Shown: positions 1 through 10,056, counted from the first letter of the stretch. The stretch is DNA of 32,454 bases from an uncultured Opitutales bacterium (GCA_937920335.1 CALGUT010000476.1:1-32454), one strand, 5' to 3'. A program made the numbers and translations. The notes: generated by a model from the letters alone, not told the origin.

Positions 1-1353
1 GGTCCGTTTCAATGGGACAGCTTTACGATCCCCAAAGACAACCCCTGGAAGAGCTGGTTACGAACTACCGGCATAGATTTTTCTCCTGATGGTAAATCAG
101 CCTACCTATGCAGTTGGGACGGTGATGTCTGGAAGGTCGACGGTATCACGGATGAAAACTCTCCTATTGTCACCTGGCACCGAATCGCGGCCGGACTATT
201 CCAACCCCTGGGTATCAAACTGGTCGATGGTGAGATATTCGTAACCTGTCGGGATCAGCTCGTTAAGCTCAACGACCTGAACGGCGACGGTGAAACCGAT
301 TTCTACGAGAGCTTTAACAGCGATCACCAAGTCACTGAGCATTTCCACGAATTTGCGATGGGCCTGCAGACTGATGGAGATGGAAATTTCTATTACGCCA
401 AAAGCGCTCGTCATGCCCGCCCTCCTCTCGTGTCGCATCACGGAACACTGATCAAGGTGAGTCCGGACGGCCAAAGCAGCGAGATTCTGGCCAAAGGCTT
501 CCGGGCGGCTAACGGCGTCTGCATCAATCCCGACGGCAGTTTTATTGTGACCGATCAGGAAGGGCATTGGAATCCGATGAACCGCATCAACTGGGTTCGC
601 CCGGGGGACAAATTTTATGGAAATATGTGGAGCTACGGCGTTGGAGACGATACCTCCAATGAAGCGATGGAGCAACCACTCGCCTGGGTGGACAAGGGCT
701 TCGACCGGTCGCCGTCCGAGTTGCTCTGGGTCGACAGCAAAAACTGGGGGCCGCTTAATCGGAAACTGCTCAACCTCTCCTATGGCCATGGTCGTCTGGA
801 GATCGTTCCCCATGAATTTATCGACGGACAACCTCAGGGCGGTCTCTGTCGTCTTCCGATCCCCGACTTCCCGACCGGGACCATGCGAGGCCGTTTTCAT
901 CCAGAAAACGGACACCTCTATCTGTGTGGCATGTCAGCCTGGGGAACAGCACAGATGCACCAGACCGGTGGATTTTATCGTATCCGCGCAACCGGCAAGC
1001 CTAGCCACCTGCCGGTTGGATTGGCAGCCAAGGAAAGCGGTATCGAAATCACCTTTTCGGAAGCGATCGATCCCGACTCCCTGAAAACAAAAGAGGCTCT
1101 CATGGTTCAAAGCTGGGCTCTCGAGCGGTCTGCCAAATATGGTTCTGATCACTACGACAAGAAGACACTAGAGATCTCAAACACCACGCTTTCCCGAGAT
1201 GGGAAACGCTTATTTATTGAACTGCCAGTAATTGAACCCGTATGGCAAATGTCGATACAATACCAACTAGAAGGCTCGAAAGGGGAACCCGTCAAAGGCG
1301 AGATTCAGAATACGATTCATCAATTGGGATCTCAGGGCGACCCTATAAATTAA
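1..1353 (+). CDS. Secreted beta-propeller / sorbosone-dehydrogenase-like protein of the PVC DUF6797 type, 5'-truncated by the window edge
   Basis: The listed ORF starts at 358, but the same frame is open back to base 1 (GPFQWDSFTIPKDNPWKSWLRTTGIDFSPDGKSAYLCSWDGDVWKV...). It aligns by eye over its full length with the central part of the 28783..31626 product (e.g. DNPWNSFLRFSGVDFLSDG, HHGVLFRMPPDGSKLDVIATGLRNPNGLSI, TGKPLHLPV). Confidence 0.85.
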   Translation, partial: GPFQWDSFTIPKDNPWKSWLRTTGIDFSPDGKSAYLCSWDGDVWKVDGITDENSPIVTWHRIAAGLFQPLGIKLVDGEIFVTCRDQLVKLNDLNGDGETDFYESFNSDHQVTEHFHEFAMGLQTDGDGNFYYAKSARHARPPLVSHHGTLIKVSPDGQSSEILAKGFRAANGVCINPDGSFIVTDQEGHWNPMNRINWVRPGDKFYGNMWSYGVGDDTSNEAMEQPLAWVDKGFDRSPSELLWVDSKNWGPLNRKLLNLSYGHGRLEIVPHEFIDGQPQGGLCRLPIPDFPTGTMRGRFHPENGHLYLCGMSAWGTAQMHQTGGFYRIRATGKPSHLPVGLAAKESGIEITFSEAIDPDSLKTKEALMVQSWALERSAKYGSDHYDKKTLEISNTTLSRDGKRLFIELPVIEPVWQMSIQYQLEGSKGEPVKGEIQNTIHQLGSQGDPIN

Positions 1354-1366
1354 AGAAATTGATTCG

Positions 1367-2881
1367 ATGAACCGGTTAATCCTCCCAATCTTTCTTTCAT
1401 GGATAATACTCAACGAGCTGCATGCCGAGAAACCGAATATACTCTGGATCATGTCTGACGATCATGCGGCTCACGCAATCAGCGCCTATGGCGGACGATT
1501 TGCGGAAGTGGCCCCGACCCCGAACCTGGATCGACTTGCCAGCGAAGGGATGCGATTCACCAATGCGTTTGTCACCAATTCCATTTGCACGCCTAGCCGC
1601 GCCGTGCTCTGGACCGGAAAATATTCGCACCGAAACGGCGTCTACAAGTTTACCGGGCTCGACCAAAGTCAACCGACCCTGCCGAAGTATATGCAAGCGC
1701 ACGGTTACCAAACTGGCTTCGTGGGGAAATATCACCTACATACTAATCCAGTAGGATTCGACCACTGGTCGATCCTTCCCGGCCAGGGAAGGTATCACGA
1801 TACAGCGTTTGTTGAGATGGGTGACGAGGATCCATCCGGTATCGTCACAAAGGGTAAGCGAACGGCCTACGAAGGTTGGCATTCAACGGATATCATCACC
1901 CACAAGGCGTTGGAATGGTTCAAAGAGGTTCGGAATCCAGACGAACCGTTTTTCTACATGCTTCATTACAAGGCACCCCATGATTTGTGGGAACATGCGC
2001 ACCGTTATGATGATTATCTAGCGGATGTGAATATCCCCGAACCTGCGAACTTACACGACCATGGAAGCGGGCGATCCCCTGCGCTTGACCAATCGACGCA
2101 GGATATAGCCGGAACGAGTCGCCACACCCAGTTTACCGACGCCATCAACGCAATGCCCCCAAGTCGTGAAAAACGCAGCGTCGTTTATCAGGAATACATG
2201 AAACGCTACCTGCGCTGCGTAAAAGGTATCGACGATAATCTTGGCAAAGTGTTCGCCTACCTCGAAGAGTCTGGACTGTCTGAGAACACCATTGTTATGT
2301 ATACCGCCGACCAGGGATTTTTCCTGGGAGAACATGGACTCTACGACAAACGCCTCATCCATGAGGAATCGTTGCGGGTGCCTCTCATCGTCCGCTGGCC
2401 CGGACAAGTTGCCGCCGGCCAAGTCCGCGAAGAGATGATACTGAACCTCGACTACGCAGAAACGTTATTGGATATCGCTGGACACCCTGTGCCTGATGAT
2501 ATGCAGGGACGTAGCTTCAAGCCCATTCTCCAAGGAAATCGAGTCGAAGACTGGCGGGACGCTTTCTACTACCGCTACTACTACTCTCATTTTGATACCC
2601 CGAGCCACTACGGTATTCGCACCCAAGATCTCAAACTCGTCTATTACGATACCCGGGACGAGTGGGAGCTCTACGACCTGAAGACCGATCCAACTGAAAT
2701 GTATAATCTAGCCGGTGACCCGGCATGGAAGAATCGGTTGGCGTCCTTGAAAACCCGCTTGAAAATCCTCCAGAAAGAAGCGGGCGACGATCCTTCTGAC
2801 ATCGGAGATTTTCCCCGAACAGGAAACGCGGAGCTCGATCAATTCGAAAAAGAACGTCTGGCACGACGGAATGCGAGATGA
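1367..2881 (+). CDS. Secreted type-I sulfatase (family S1)
   Basis: Signal peptide, then KPNILWIMSDDHAAHAISAYGG, APTPNLDRLASEGMRFTNAFVTNSICTPSRAVLWTGKYSHRNG. Formylglycine motif CTPSR at 1586..1600. Metal-site region YTADQGFFLGEHGLYDKRLIHEESLRVPLIVRWPG. Confidence 0.95.
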   Translation: MNRLILPIFLSWIILNELHAEKPNILWIMSDDHAAHAISAYGGRFAEVAPTPNLDRLASEGMRFTNAFVTNSICTPSRAVLWTGKYSHRNGVYKFTGLDQSQPTLPKYMQAHGYQTGFVGKYHLHTNPVGFDHWSILPGQGRYHDTAFVEMGDEDPSGIVTKGKRTAYEGWHSTDIITHKALEWFKEVRNPDEPFFYMLHYKAPHDLWEHAHRYDDYLADVNIPEPANLHDHGSGRSPALDQSTQDIAGTSRHTQFTDAINAMPPSREKRSVVYQEYMKRYLRCVKGIDDNLGKVFAYLEESGLSENTIVMYTADQGFFLGEHGLYDKRLIHEESLRVPLIVRWPGQVAAGQVREEMILNLDYAETLLDIAGHPVPDDMQGRSFKPILQGNRVEDWRDAFYYRYYYSHFDTPSHYGIRTQDLKLVYYDTRDEWELYDLKTDPTEMYNLAGDPAWKNRLASLKTRLKILQKEAGDDPSDIGDFPRTGNAELDQFEKERLARRNAR

Positions 2882-4452
2882 GAATCTCAGCGCCCCGAAT
2901 CAAGATTATGCGAAATGTCTTCCACGCGTTGTGGATCCCATTCGTTGTTCTTACCTCCCTCCCAGCAAAAGAGTTACCCAATATCGTTATCATCTACGCC
3001 GACGATCTGGGTTACGGTGATGTACAAAGCTATAATCCCAAACGTGGTAGAATTCCCACGCCGCATATCGATCGCCTTGCGACGGACGGTATGCGTTTCA
3101 CGGATGCCCATTCTTCCTCGGGCGTTTGCTCGCCATCGCGATACACACTGCTCACCGGTCGTTATCATTGGAGGACTCGTTTACAGAATGGGATCGTTGG
3201 ACGCTGGGGAGCTCCCGTTATTCCGCCTGAGCGTTTGACGATTGCAGGGTTGGCTAAACAGGCTGGATACAATACCGCTTGCATCGGTAAATGGCACCTG
3301 GGTTGGAACTGGCCTATTCCTGAAGAAGAACTCGACTTATTTAACACCGGAGGCTACGGCGGAAACAAAGACGTTATAGCCACTGACGCACACCGGGAGG
3401 CATGGAAGAGTGTGTTTTCTCAGCGAATACCAGGAGGACCCACGACGGTTGGCTTCGATAGTTATTTCGGAACGGATGTCCCCAATTGGCCTCCGTTTTG
3501 TTACATCGAAAACGACCAGACGATCGGTATACCGAGTGAGTATGCTCACATCTCTCTTTTTGAAAAGAATCAGGCTAGCGTTCAAGGTCCCGCCTTACCG
3601 AACTGGACCCTGGAGCCCATCTTACCAGAACTCGGGAAGCGCGCGTCCGACTATATAACCCAACATGCAGAGTCAGATAACCCCTACCTACTCTACATGG
3701 CTCTCACTTCCCCACACACTCCACTCTCGGTGAACGAAGCATGGAAGGGTAAGAGCGGGCTGGGCCTCTACGCAGATTTTGTCATGGAAACCGATGCGAT
3801 CGTCGGGCGGGTATTGTCAGCCGTCGAAACAAGTGGAGAGACTCAAGATACCCTCGTAATTTTCACAAGCGACAACGGTTGTGCACCTTACATTGGCGTT
3901 GAAGAGCTTGAGTCAAACGGCCACTACGCCAGCGGAGATCTCAGAGGATACAAATCGGATGTATGGGAGGGAGGCCATCGAGTTCCGTTTATCGTCCGTT
4001 GGCCTAAGGTCGTCGAACCGGGTAGCACAAACGACCAACTTGTCCATCAAGCGGATCTAATGGCAACCTTCGCGAGTATCTTTGAAAGACGGCTTCCTGA
4101 CTCGGCTGGCGAGGATAGTTTCAGTATCCTATCTTTATTTAAAGGCAGTCCTGACCCCATTCGTAAATATGCAGTGAGTTGTTCAGCCAAAGGTCTGCCC
4201 GGCATTCGAGCCGGCGCCTGGAAATTGATACTTGGTCCGGGTTCAGGCGGTTGGGCCAAAGGCAGTGAAGACGAAGCCATCCAACTTTATAATCTGGAAA
4301 AAGACTTGGGAGAAACCCAAAACCTGGCCCAAAAATCGCCCGACACGGTCGCCTATATCCAGGCCGTATATGAATCTATGATACGCAACGGAAGAAGTAC
4401 TTCAGGTATTGCCCAATCGAACGATGTTGAGGTGGTCCGTTATCCTAAATAA
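2878..4452 (+). CDS. Secreted arylsulfatase (family S1)
   Basis: PNIVIIYADDLGYGDVQSYNP...TPHIDRLATDGMRFTDAHSSSGVCSPSRYTLLTGRYHWRTRL. CSPSR at 3127..3141. GKWHLGW and FTSDNGC...YKSDVWEGGHRVPFIVRWP motifs. ATGA overlap with the upstream gene. A start at 2908 (MRNVFHALW...) would give a cleaner signal peptide. Confidence 0.95.
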   Translation: MRISAPRIKIMRNVFHALWIPFVVLTSLPAKELPNIVIIYADDLGYGDVQSYNPKRGRIPTPHIDRLATDGMRFTDAHSSSGVCSPSRYTLLTGRYHWRTRLQNGIVGRWGAPVIPPERLTIAGLAKQAGYNTACIGKWHLGWNWPIPEEELDLFNTGGYGGNKDVIATDAHREAWKSVFSQRIPGGPTTVGFDSYFGTDVPNWPPFCYIENDQTIGIPSEYAHISLFEKNQASVQGPALPNWTLEPILPELGKRASDYITQHAESDNPYLLYMALTSPHTPLSVNEAWKGKSGLGLYADFVMETDAIVGRVLSAVETSGETQDTLVIFTSDNGCAPYIGVEELESNGHYASGDLRGYKSDVWEGGHRVPFIVRWPKVVEPGSTNDQLVHQADLMATFASIFERRLPDSAGEDSFSILSLFKGSPDPIRKYAVSCSAKGLPGIRAGAWKLILGPGSGGWAKGSEDEAIQLYNLEKDLGETQNLAQKSPDTVAYIQAVYESMIRNGRSTSGIAQSNDVEVVRYPK

Positions 4453-4461
4453 TCCCTCCAT

Positions 4462-6048
4462 TTGATTAAGGAACAACCGGAAATGGATACCAGCGAAAAG
4501 ACTGCACACTGTTACAGCACCCGCGCTTATGGATGCAATCGGTTGCGATCAAGTTTACTACCCTCTCTCGGGCTGCTCGTCCTAATTGTATTTCCCCTTT
4601 TCGCGCAGTCAGAACGCCCCAACATCGTTGTCATCTTCGCCGATGACCTGGGCTACGGAGATATTGGGTGCTACAATCCTGAATCGCGTATCCCAACGCC
4701 CCATATCGATAACCTCGCATCAGAGGGTATTCGCTTCACCGATGCACATTCGGCTGATTCCGTATGCACCCCGTCGCGCTACGGTTTGTTAACCGGACGA
4801 TACAGTTGGCGAGGTAAGCTTAAGACCGGCGTATTGTTCAACTGGGAACCACCACTGATCGAAGCCGATAGAATGACTCTCGCATCTCTTCTAAAAACGA
4901 ACGGCTACCGGACAGCTATTTCTGGCAAATGGCACCTGGGCCTCGGATTCACCGCCAAACCAGGCAAGGACGTCAATTTCGAACAAGTGCTCCCCTGGTC
5001 AGGTGGACCCGAGCCGGACCGTGCCATCAGTGAGAGTATCGATTTATCGGCCCCCATTTTGGGTGGGCCAGAAGAATTAGGATTCGACGAGGCCTTTTAT
5101 ACAGCCGGTTGCTCCACAGACCAGGAACCGTTTTGCTTCATTGAAAACAAGCTCATGCTCGACATGGAAGAGGCTAGCTATCGAACCCCCCATGGCAGTT
5201 GGCGCAGCGGAATGGCCTCTCCAAGCTGGGTCAATGAACCTGTCGATATTCGTTTCACGGACTGGGCGATCGACTTCATAGAGGCCTCTCATAACGAAAA
5301 TCCGACCCAACCCTTTTTCCTCTACCTGCCCTTATCGTCTCCCCACTCGCCTCACGTAACGGTCGAATTCGCGCATGGGAAATCGGAGGCTGGCACACGC
5401 GGCGACATGGTTTGGCTGGTCGATTGGGTAACCGGACAAATTATGGCAAAACTGGACGAGCTTGGGCTGAGCGACAATACGCTGATCATCGTAACGAGCG
5501 ACAACGGTCCCCTTATAGGTTCACTCGAATTCGGTAAACCCGAAGGTACTGCAAAAGTAAGTAATGGGCACAAATCGATGGGCAACTTGCGCGGCCAAAA
5601 AGGACGCGTCTGGGAAGCAGGCCACCGAGTTCCGTTTGTGGTCCGTTGGCCCAAACTAATACCGCAAGGACTAGTGAGCGACTACAGCTTCTGTTTCACC
5701 GATTTTCTGGCGACATTCGCAGATTTGCTGGGTGAGAATATCCCAGCCGATGCCGGTGAAGACAGTTTCAGTATACTCCCTGCCCTATTAGGAAACCCAA
5801 TGGATGAAAGACCCCCAATCATCCACCACTCCAACTGGACCTACGCCATGCGATCTGGAAAATGGAAGATCGTATTTGGTGAAGGCGACAATCGTGTTCG
5901 CGCTAAAGACGGCCATGGCTACCTGTTCAACCTTGACGTCGATCCCTACGAGAAACGGGATCTGTGGAAGGATCGACCAGACGTAGTTGAACGGTTGACA
6001 CGCGAGTTTGAAACCATAACCGAGAAAGGCATCTACCCGAAATCATGA
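4462..6048 (+). CDS. Secreted arylsulfatase (family S1), close paralogue of the preceding gene
   Basis: RPNIVVIFADDLGYGDIGCYNPESRIPTPHIDNLASEGIRFTDAHSADSVCTPSRYGLLTGRYSWRGKL. CTPSR at 4765..4779. SGKWHLGLG; TSDNGP...GQKGRVWEAGHRVPFVVRWP. Confidence 0.95.
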   Translation: MIKEQPEMDTSEKTAHCYSTRAYGCNRLRSSLLPSLGLLVLIVFPLFAQSERPNIVVIFADDLGYGDIGCYNPESRIPTPHIDNLASEGIRFTDAHSADSVCTPSRYGLLTGRYSWRGKLKTGVLFNWEPPLIEADRMTLASLLKTNGYRTAISGKWHLGLGFTAKPGKDVNFEQVLPWSGGPEPDRAISESIDLSAPILGGPEELGFDEAFYTAGCSTDQEPFCFIENKLMLDMEEASYRTPHGSWRSGMASPSWVNEPVDIRFTDWAIDFIEASHNENPTQPFFLYLPLSSPHSPHVTVEFAHGKSEAGTRGDMVWLVDWVTGQIMAKLDELGLSDNTLIIVTSDNGPLIGSLEFGKPEGTAKVSNGHKSMGNLRGQKGRVWEAGHRVPFVVRWPKLIPQGLVSDYSFCFTDFLATFADLLGENIPADAGEDSFSILPALLGNPMDERPPIIHHSNWTYAMRSGKWKIVFGEGDNRVRAKDGHGYLFNLDVDPYEKRDLWKDRPDVVERLTREFETITEKGIYPKS

Positions 6049-7421
6049 AGCTCATTTTCACCTTACTCTTCGTAGCAAACACATTCGCATGCGCTCATGC
6101 CAGACATCCGAACATTCTCCTAATCATGGCGGATGATCTGGGGGCAGAGAATCTTGGGTCCTACGGCAACACGATTTACCAAACGCCGAATCTGGATCGG
6201 ATGGCGACAGAAGGAGCGAGATTCGAGAATGCGTTTTCGACACCGGTCTGCACTCCGACTCGGGCAATGATTTTGACAGGGTTGTATCCCAATCGTACGG
6301 GAATCATGGAGCGTATGGACAGTCCACTTGATCCGGAAAAGAAGAACCGGCTTCCCGTGCATATCAAAACCTTCGGGCACGTATTTCAAGATGCCGGTTA
6401 CAAAACAGCCATCGCTGGAAAGTGGCACTTGGGCGATTTCCAGACCTACCCCGATCAACCGACTTCGCATGGATTTGATGAGCATTGTTTGTGGGTGCAA
6501 TACTGGGACGGCGAACGCCCCAGCCGGTATTACGGTCCCCACAATTGGGAGAACGGAAAGCATGTGGTTCACGGAAAGGAGGTCTTTGGTCCCGATTACT
6601 ATGCGGACTTTCTCATCGAATTTATGACCCGGAACAAGGAGCAGCCGTTCCTCGCCTACTTTCCAATGAACCTCATTCATGGCCCACTCATCAACCCACC
6701 CGGATTGAAGGAACTCGCAGAAAGTAACTTCCCGAATGATCTTGGAAAGAACGAGCGCAAGGCCGGACACATGGTAACCTACATGGACGGAATCGTTGGG
6801 CGTTTCTTAGCAAAGCTGGAAGAGCTTGGCATCAGCGAGAATACCCTGGTCATTTTTACCGGAGACAATGGAACAGGGGGGAATCTGGTCAGCCAGCTGG
6901 GTGATTTTCACTTGCGAGGAGGCAAGCGAACCATGAACGAAGCCGGAACACGCGTACCCTTCATTGCTCATTGGCCCGGGCGCATTTCAGCTGGTAAACG
7001 CACCTCATTCTTTACTCTAATGGATGTCCTGCCCACCATCGCCTCCATAGCCGGAATCGAACTACACCATGAAATTGATGGTATGGATCTTTCCCATAAT
7101 CTTTATGGCACTAACGGAACAGACCGGGACTTTTTCAATATGGCGTTTGAAGGTGATTGTTACTTCGTTCGCAATGATCGATTTCGTCTTCACGAAGATG
7201 GACGGTTCTATGAGGTCCCCGTTACAAGCGACGAAACCCGTTACAACATGGACGTGGTTGAAGACTCCGACCGTTATGCCAATACCCGTGCCTTTCTTCA
7301 GGAAAAGCTGGATGACTATCGGGCGATCCAGCAATCGGACAGTTCTTACAGCATTGTGCCGTTTGGAACAAACGGAGATAGTTTTAAAAATGCGCAGCAG
7401 CGTTCGAACGCCTTGCAATAA
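6045..7421 (+). CDS. Secreted sulfatase (family S1)
   Basis: HPNILLIMADDLGAENLGSYGNTIYQTPNLDRMATEGARFENAFSTPVCTPTRAMILTGLYPNRTG. CTPTR at 6249..6263. AGKWHLGD; FTGDNGTGG. ATGA overlap with the upstream gene. Confidence 0.95.
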   Translation: MKLIFTLLFVANTFACAHARHPNILLIMADDLGAENLGSYGNTIYQTPNLDRMATEGARFENAFSTPVCTPTRAMILTGLYPNRTGIMERMDSPLDPEKKNRLPVHIKTFGHVFQDAGYKTAIAGKWHLGDFQTYPDQPTSHGFDEHCLWVQYWDGERPSRYYGPHNWENGKHVVHGKEVFGPDYYADFLIEFMTRNKEQPFLAYFPMNLIHGPLINPPGLKELAESNFPNDLGKNERKAGHMVTYMDGIVGRFLAKLEELGISENTLVIFTGDNGTGGNLVSQLGDFHLRGGKRTMNEAGTRVPFIAHWPGRISAGKRTSFFTLMDVLPTIASIAGIELHHEIDGMDLSHNLYGTNGTDRDFFNMAFEGDCYFVRNDRFRLHEDGRFYEVPVTSDETRYNMDVVEDSDRYANTRAFLQEKLDDYRAIQQSDSSYSIVPFGTNGDSFKNAQQRSNALQ

Positions 7422-7450
7422 ACCGCAGAAGGTAGATTGGAAATTGAAGA

Positions 7451-7603
7451 ATGAAAACTAAGCGAAGCGATATTAAGAACAGGATGCTGGAGTTTGCTGC
7501 GAGGATTGGAAAGGTCGTAGATGCACCTCCGAAAACTCGGCTCGGTAATATCATCGGAAGACCTCTCATCACTGCGAAGAATAACCTTAGGAAGCCCAAA
7601 TGA
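7451..7603 (+). pseudogene. Truncated/decayed remnant of a four-helix-bundle protein gene (23S rRNA intervening-sequence, IVP/S23-type family)
   Basis: Short ORF MKTKRSDIKNRMLEFAARIGKVVDAPPKTRLGNIIGRPLITAKNNLRKPK*. Its first ~40 residues resemble the recalled family N-terminus (FA.RI.K.VDALP.TRLG..I..QLVRSGTS...). The reading frame then ends where about 70 more residues are expected. Preceded by an AT-rich 'gattggaaattgaag' sequence. Confidence 0.65.
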
Positions 7604-7710
7604 ACTCTCTTCAGAACCAATTTTACATTTCTAATTTTCAACCTCCCTTTTTCAACTTTCTATAGTAACTCGTCTTCCAACGAGAAGCCCAATAACAAAC
7701 CCTTCCGATT

Positions 7711-9096
7711 ATGATTAAGATCACGATAAAGATATTAGTGTTTTGCGCTTTTAGCCTGTCATTGTTTTCAGCAAGAGACGGACGACCCAATGTCCTTATT
7801 CTCTTCACGGACGATCAGGGGACACTGGATGTTAACTGTTATGGAGCCACGGACCTACATACACCCCATATGGATAAGCTGGCCGAGACCGGCGTGCGGT
7901 TTACGCAGGCTTATGCGCATACGGTGTGCTGTCCGTCTCGGGCCGCCTTGCTAACCGGGCGCCACCCCAATCGCGGTGGAGTTCAAAGTTGGCTACAAGG
8001 CGATCGGAATGGCGCAGATAGCAAAAACGCCAATATGTTTCCCTCGGAAGTCACCATGGCGGAAGTGTTCAAAGAGGCTGGTTACAAAACCGCTCTGTTT
8101 GGCAAATGGCATTTGGGAGCCAAAAAAGGGCATGGCCCGCTCGATCAAGGGTTCGACTACCACTTCGGCCACCTCTCTGGATTTATCGAAAATTACACCC
8201 ACCACTTCATGCATGGGAAAGGTTACCATGATCTCTACCAAAACAATGAAGAGATCTGGCGTAAGGGCGAATACTTCCCGGAGATGATGGTCGATGAGGC
8301 GATTCAGTATATCGACGAGCATAAAGAGGATCCCTTTTTCGCCATGGTCTCCTTCAACTTGCCACATTATCCAGAACAACCCGAAAGCCAGTTCAAAGAC
8401 GCCTTCGCAGATCTTGAAATGCCTCGACGGTCCTATGCTCGCGTCGTTGCTACCGTCGACAACCAGATTGGTCGAATCGTTGATCAGCTGGAAAAATCAG
8501 GTATCCGCGAAAACACGATTATCATATTCAGCAGCGACAATGGTCATTCCGAAGAGAACAACAAAGGAGTCACTGTAGAAAACCATAGCAGTGGTTATCC
8601 CGTTGGCTACTATTACCTCTCACACGGCGGCGGAGGCTACACGGGTAAATGGATCGGACACAAAGGCAACTATTTCGAAGGAGGCATTCGCGTCCCCGCA
8701 ATCATCAGCTATCCCAAGCAACTTCCTCAGGGTGAAGTTCGGGATCAAGTGGTCACCGTAATGGACTGGATGCCAACGCTCATCGATATGATAGGGTTGG
8801 GGAGACCAGAGGAGAAACTGGATGGGCGATCCATGCTATCGATACTCAACAATCCAACAGCACCTACCCAACACTCAGTTTTGCATTTCGATTGGCAAGA
8901 CAGATGGGCGGTCCGTGAGGGAGACTGGAAGCTCATCTCCGACCTAAACAAGAAGACCAAAGTAAGAAGCTATTCACTCCACAACCTAGCGGAACCAAAC
9001 CCGGAAGTAAAAGATCACGCCAAGGAACAACCGAAGCTGGTCGCTCATTTAAAAGCACTTCACGAAGACTGGGCTCACGACGTGAAGCCCAATTGA
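7711..9096 (+). CDS. Secreted sulfatase (family S1)
   Basis: RPNVLILFTDDQGTLDVNCYGATDLHTPHMDKLAETGVRFTQAYAHTVCCPSRAALLTGRHPNRGG. C-C-P-S-R at 7927..7941. FGKWHLGAKKGHGPLDQGFDYHFGHLSGFIENY; FSSDNGHSEE; NYFEGGIRVPAIISYP. Confidence 0.95.
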   Translation: MIKITIKILVFCAFSLSLFSARDGRPNVLILFTDDQGTLDVNCYGATDLHTPHMDKLAETGVRFTQAYAHTVCCPSRAALLTGRHPNRGGVQSWLQGDRNGADSKNANMFPSEVTMAEVFKEAGYKTALFGKWHLGAKKGHGPLDQGFDYHFGHLSGFIENYTHHFMHGKGYHDLYQNNEEIWRKGEYFPEMMVDEAIQYIDEHKEDPFFAMVSFNLPHYPEQPESQFKDAFADLEMPRRSYARVVATVDNQIGRIVDQLEKSGIRENTIIIFSSDNGHSEENNKGVTVENHSSGYPVGYYYLSHGGGGYTGKWIGHKGNYFEGGIRVPAIISYPKQLPQGEVRDQVVTVMDWMPTLIDMIGLGRPEEKLDGRSMLSILNNPTAPTQHSVLHFDWQDRWAVREGDWKLISDLNKKTKVRSYSLHNLAEPNPEVKDHAKEQPKLVAHLKALHEDWAHDVKPN

Positions 9097-10019
9097 ACGA
9101 TCTGTGTATGTACCGAGGTTCCCAATACCTATCTACCCTACTGTGGATACTCCTATTTCCATTCGCTGGGGAGGCGTCTAATGCAACCCTAGTCTATCAT
9201 AATTCGTTCGATTCCACCGAAGCACTGAAAGACTGGGTCATGGAAGGTCCCGGTGTTGCTCAGATCGATGAAGGCCGATTACTACTCTATTCCAAGTGGT
9301 TGCCAGACCTGGAAAAGGTTAGCGATCAAATCGATCTGATTGAACCGGGAGGAAGAAACTACTACCCATTTATCGAACAATGGGTGAGAGAACGGGAACC
9401 GGAAAATCTGCCCAGATATATTCTAAAAAAACCTACCTCCTCATCCTTCAACGGAGGCCATCTCCAATTCTGGAACAAACAACGACACCCGGAGAATTTC
9501 CTCATTCGCCTGAAGTTTAAGCCAGCTAACCCAAATCCTCTCCACATGCTTACTTTCAGTGCTCGGGGTATTAACGGGGAAGACGTGTTCGATCCGGCAC
9601 TGGCGCCACGTTATGGCCTCGGCGGTCAATACATGTCCGGGGACCTACAAAATTACCGCATCAGTTATTGGTCAGGCCCTCGCGGGAGTTCCCATATGCG
9701 CCGAGCACCAGGACGAAAGCTCACCGCCCAAACGCTGGGTGACCTACCTCGTTATGCACTGGACCGGGAGGTACAGCTGGAACTGATTAGATGGAACGGT
9801 CGCGTAGTTTTCAAATGCGATGGAAAGACCGTGATCAACTGGACAGACGATGAGCCTTTGGGTGATGGTTTCTTTTCAATCCGATTAATGGCGGCTGCTA
9901 AGGGTTGGTATGACGACTACGAGGTCTATCAGCTCGACGATGACCCGTTTGCGTATAACGATGAATCTCATGTAATTTCTACCCCGGATTCGCCCCTCGG
10001 AGGAGCCGTCCAACGTTAA
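9093..10019 (+). CDS. Secreted YesU/DUF1961-family concanavalin-like protein
   Basis: KDWVMEGPGVAQIDEGRLLLYS...LTFSARGINGEDVFDPALAPRYGLGGQYMSGDLQNYRISYW...WTDDEPLGDGFFSIRLMAAAKGWYDDYEVYQL matches the recalled YesU pattern (KDW.MEG, GI.GEDLFDP, YHSGDIN...SYF). The ORF opens with TTG overlapping the upstream stop (TTGA). ATG 9108 with a signal peptide is a likely start. Confidence 0.8.
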   Translation: MNDLCMYRGSQYLSTLLWILLFPFAGEASNATLVYHNSFDSTEALKDWVMEGPGVAQIDEGRLLLYSKWLPDLEKVSDQIDLIEPGGRNYYPFIEQWVREREPENLPRYILKKPTSSSFNGGHLQFWNKQRHPENFLIRLKFKPANPNPLHMLTFSARGINGEDVFDPALAPRYGLGGQYMSGDLQNYRISYWSGPRGSSHMRRAPGRKLTAQTLGDLPRYALDREVQLELIRWNGRVVFKCDGKTVINWTDDEPLGDGFFSIRLMAAAKGWYDDYEVYQLDDDPFAYNDESHVISTPDSPLGGAVQR

Positions 10020-10056
10020 GAAAACATCCGGATGGGCAAAACCATACCTTTATAAC

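Noticed and set aside
196-915. Minus-strand ORF of 239 aa antisense to the first propeller gene
   Set aside because: It lies wholly opposite a well-supported coding frame that aligns with a paralogue, and its protein shows no recognisable domain.
6120-6770. Minus-strand ORF of 216 aa antisense to the 6045..7421 sulfatase
   Set aside because: Shadow ORF of a clear sulfatase containing CTPTR and GKWHLG motifs; no domain signal.
7384-7641. Minus-strand 85-aa ORF over the sulfatase gap
   Set aside because: Antisense to the four-helix-bundle remnant, whose plus-strand translation is recognisable; it also overlaps the sulfatase 3' end.
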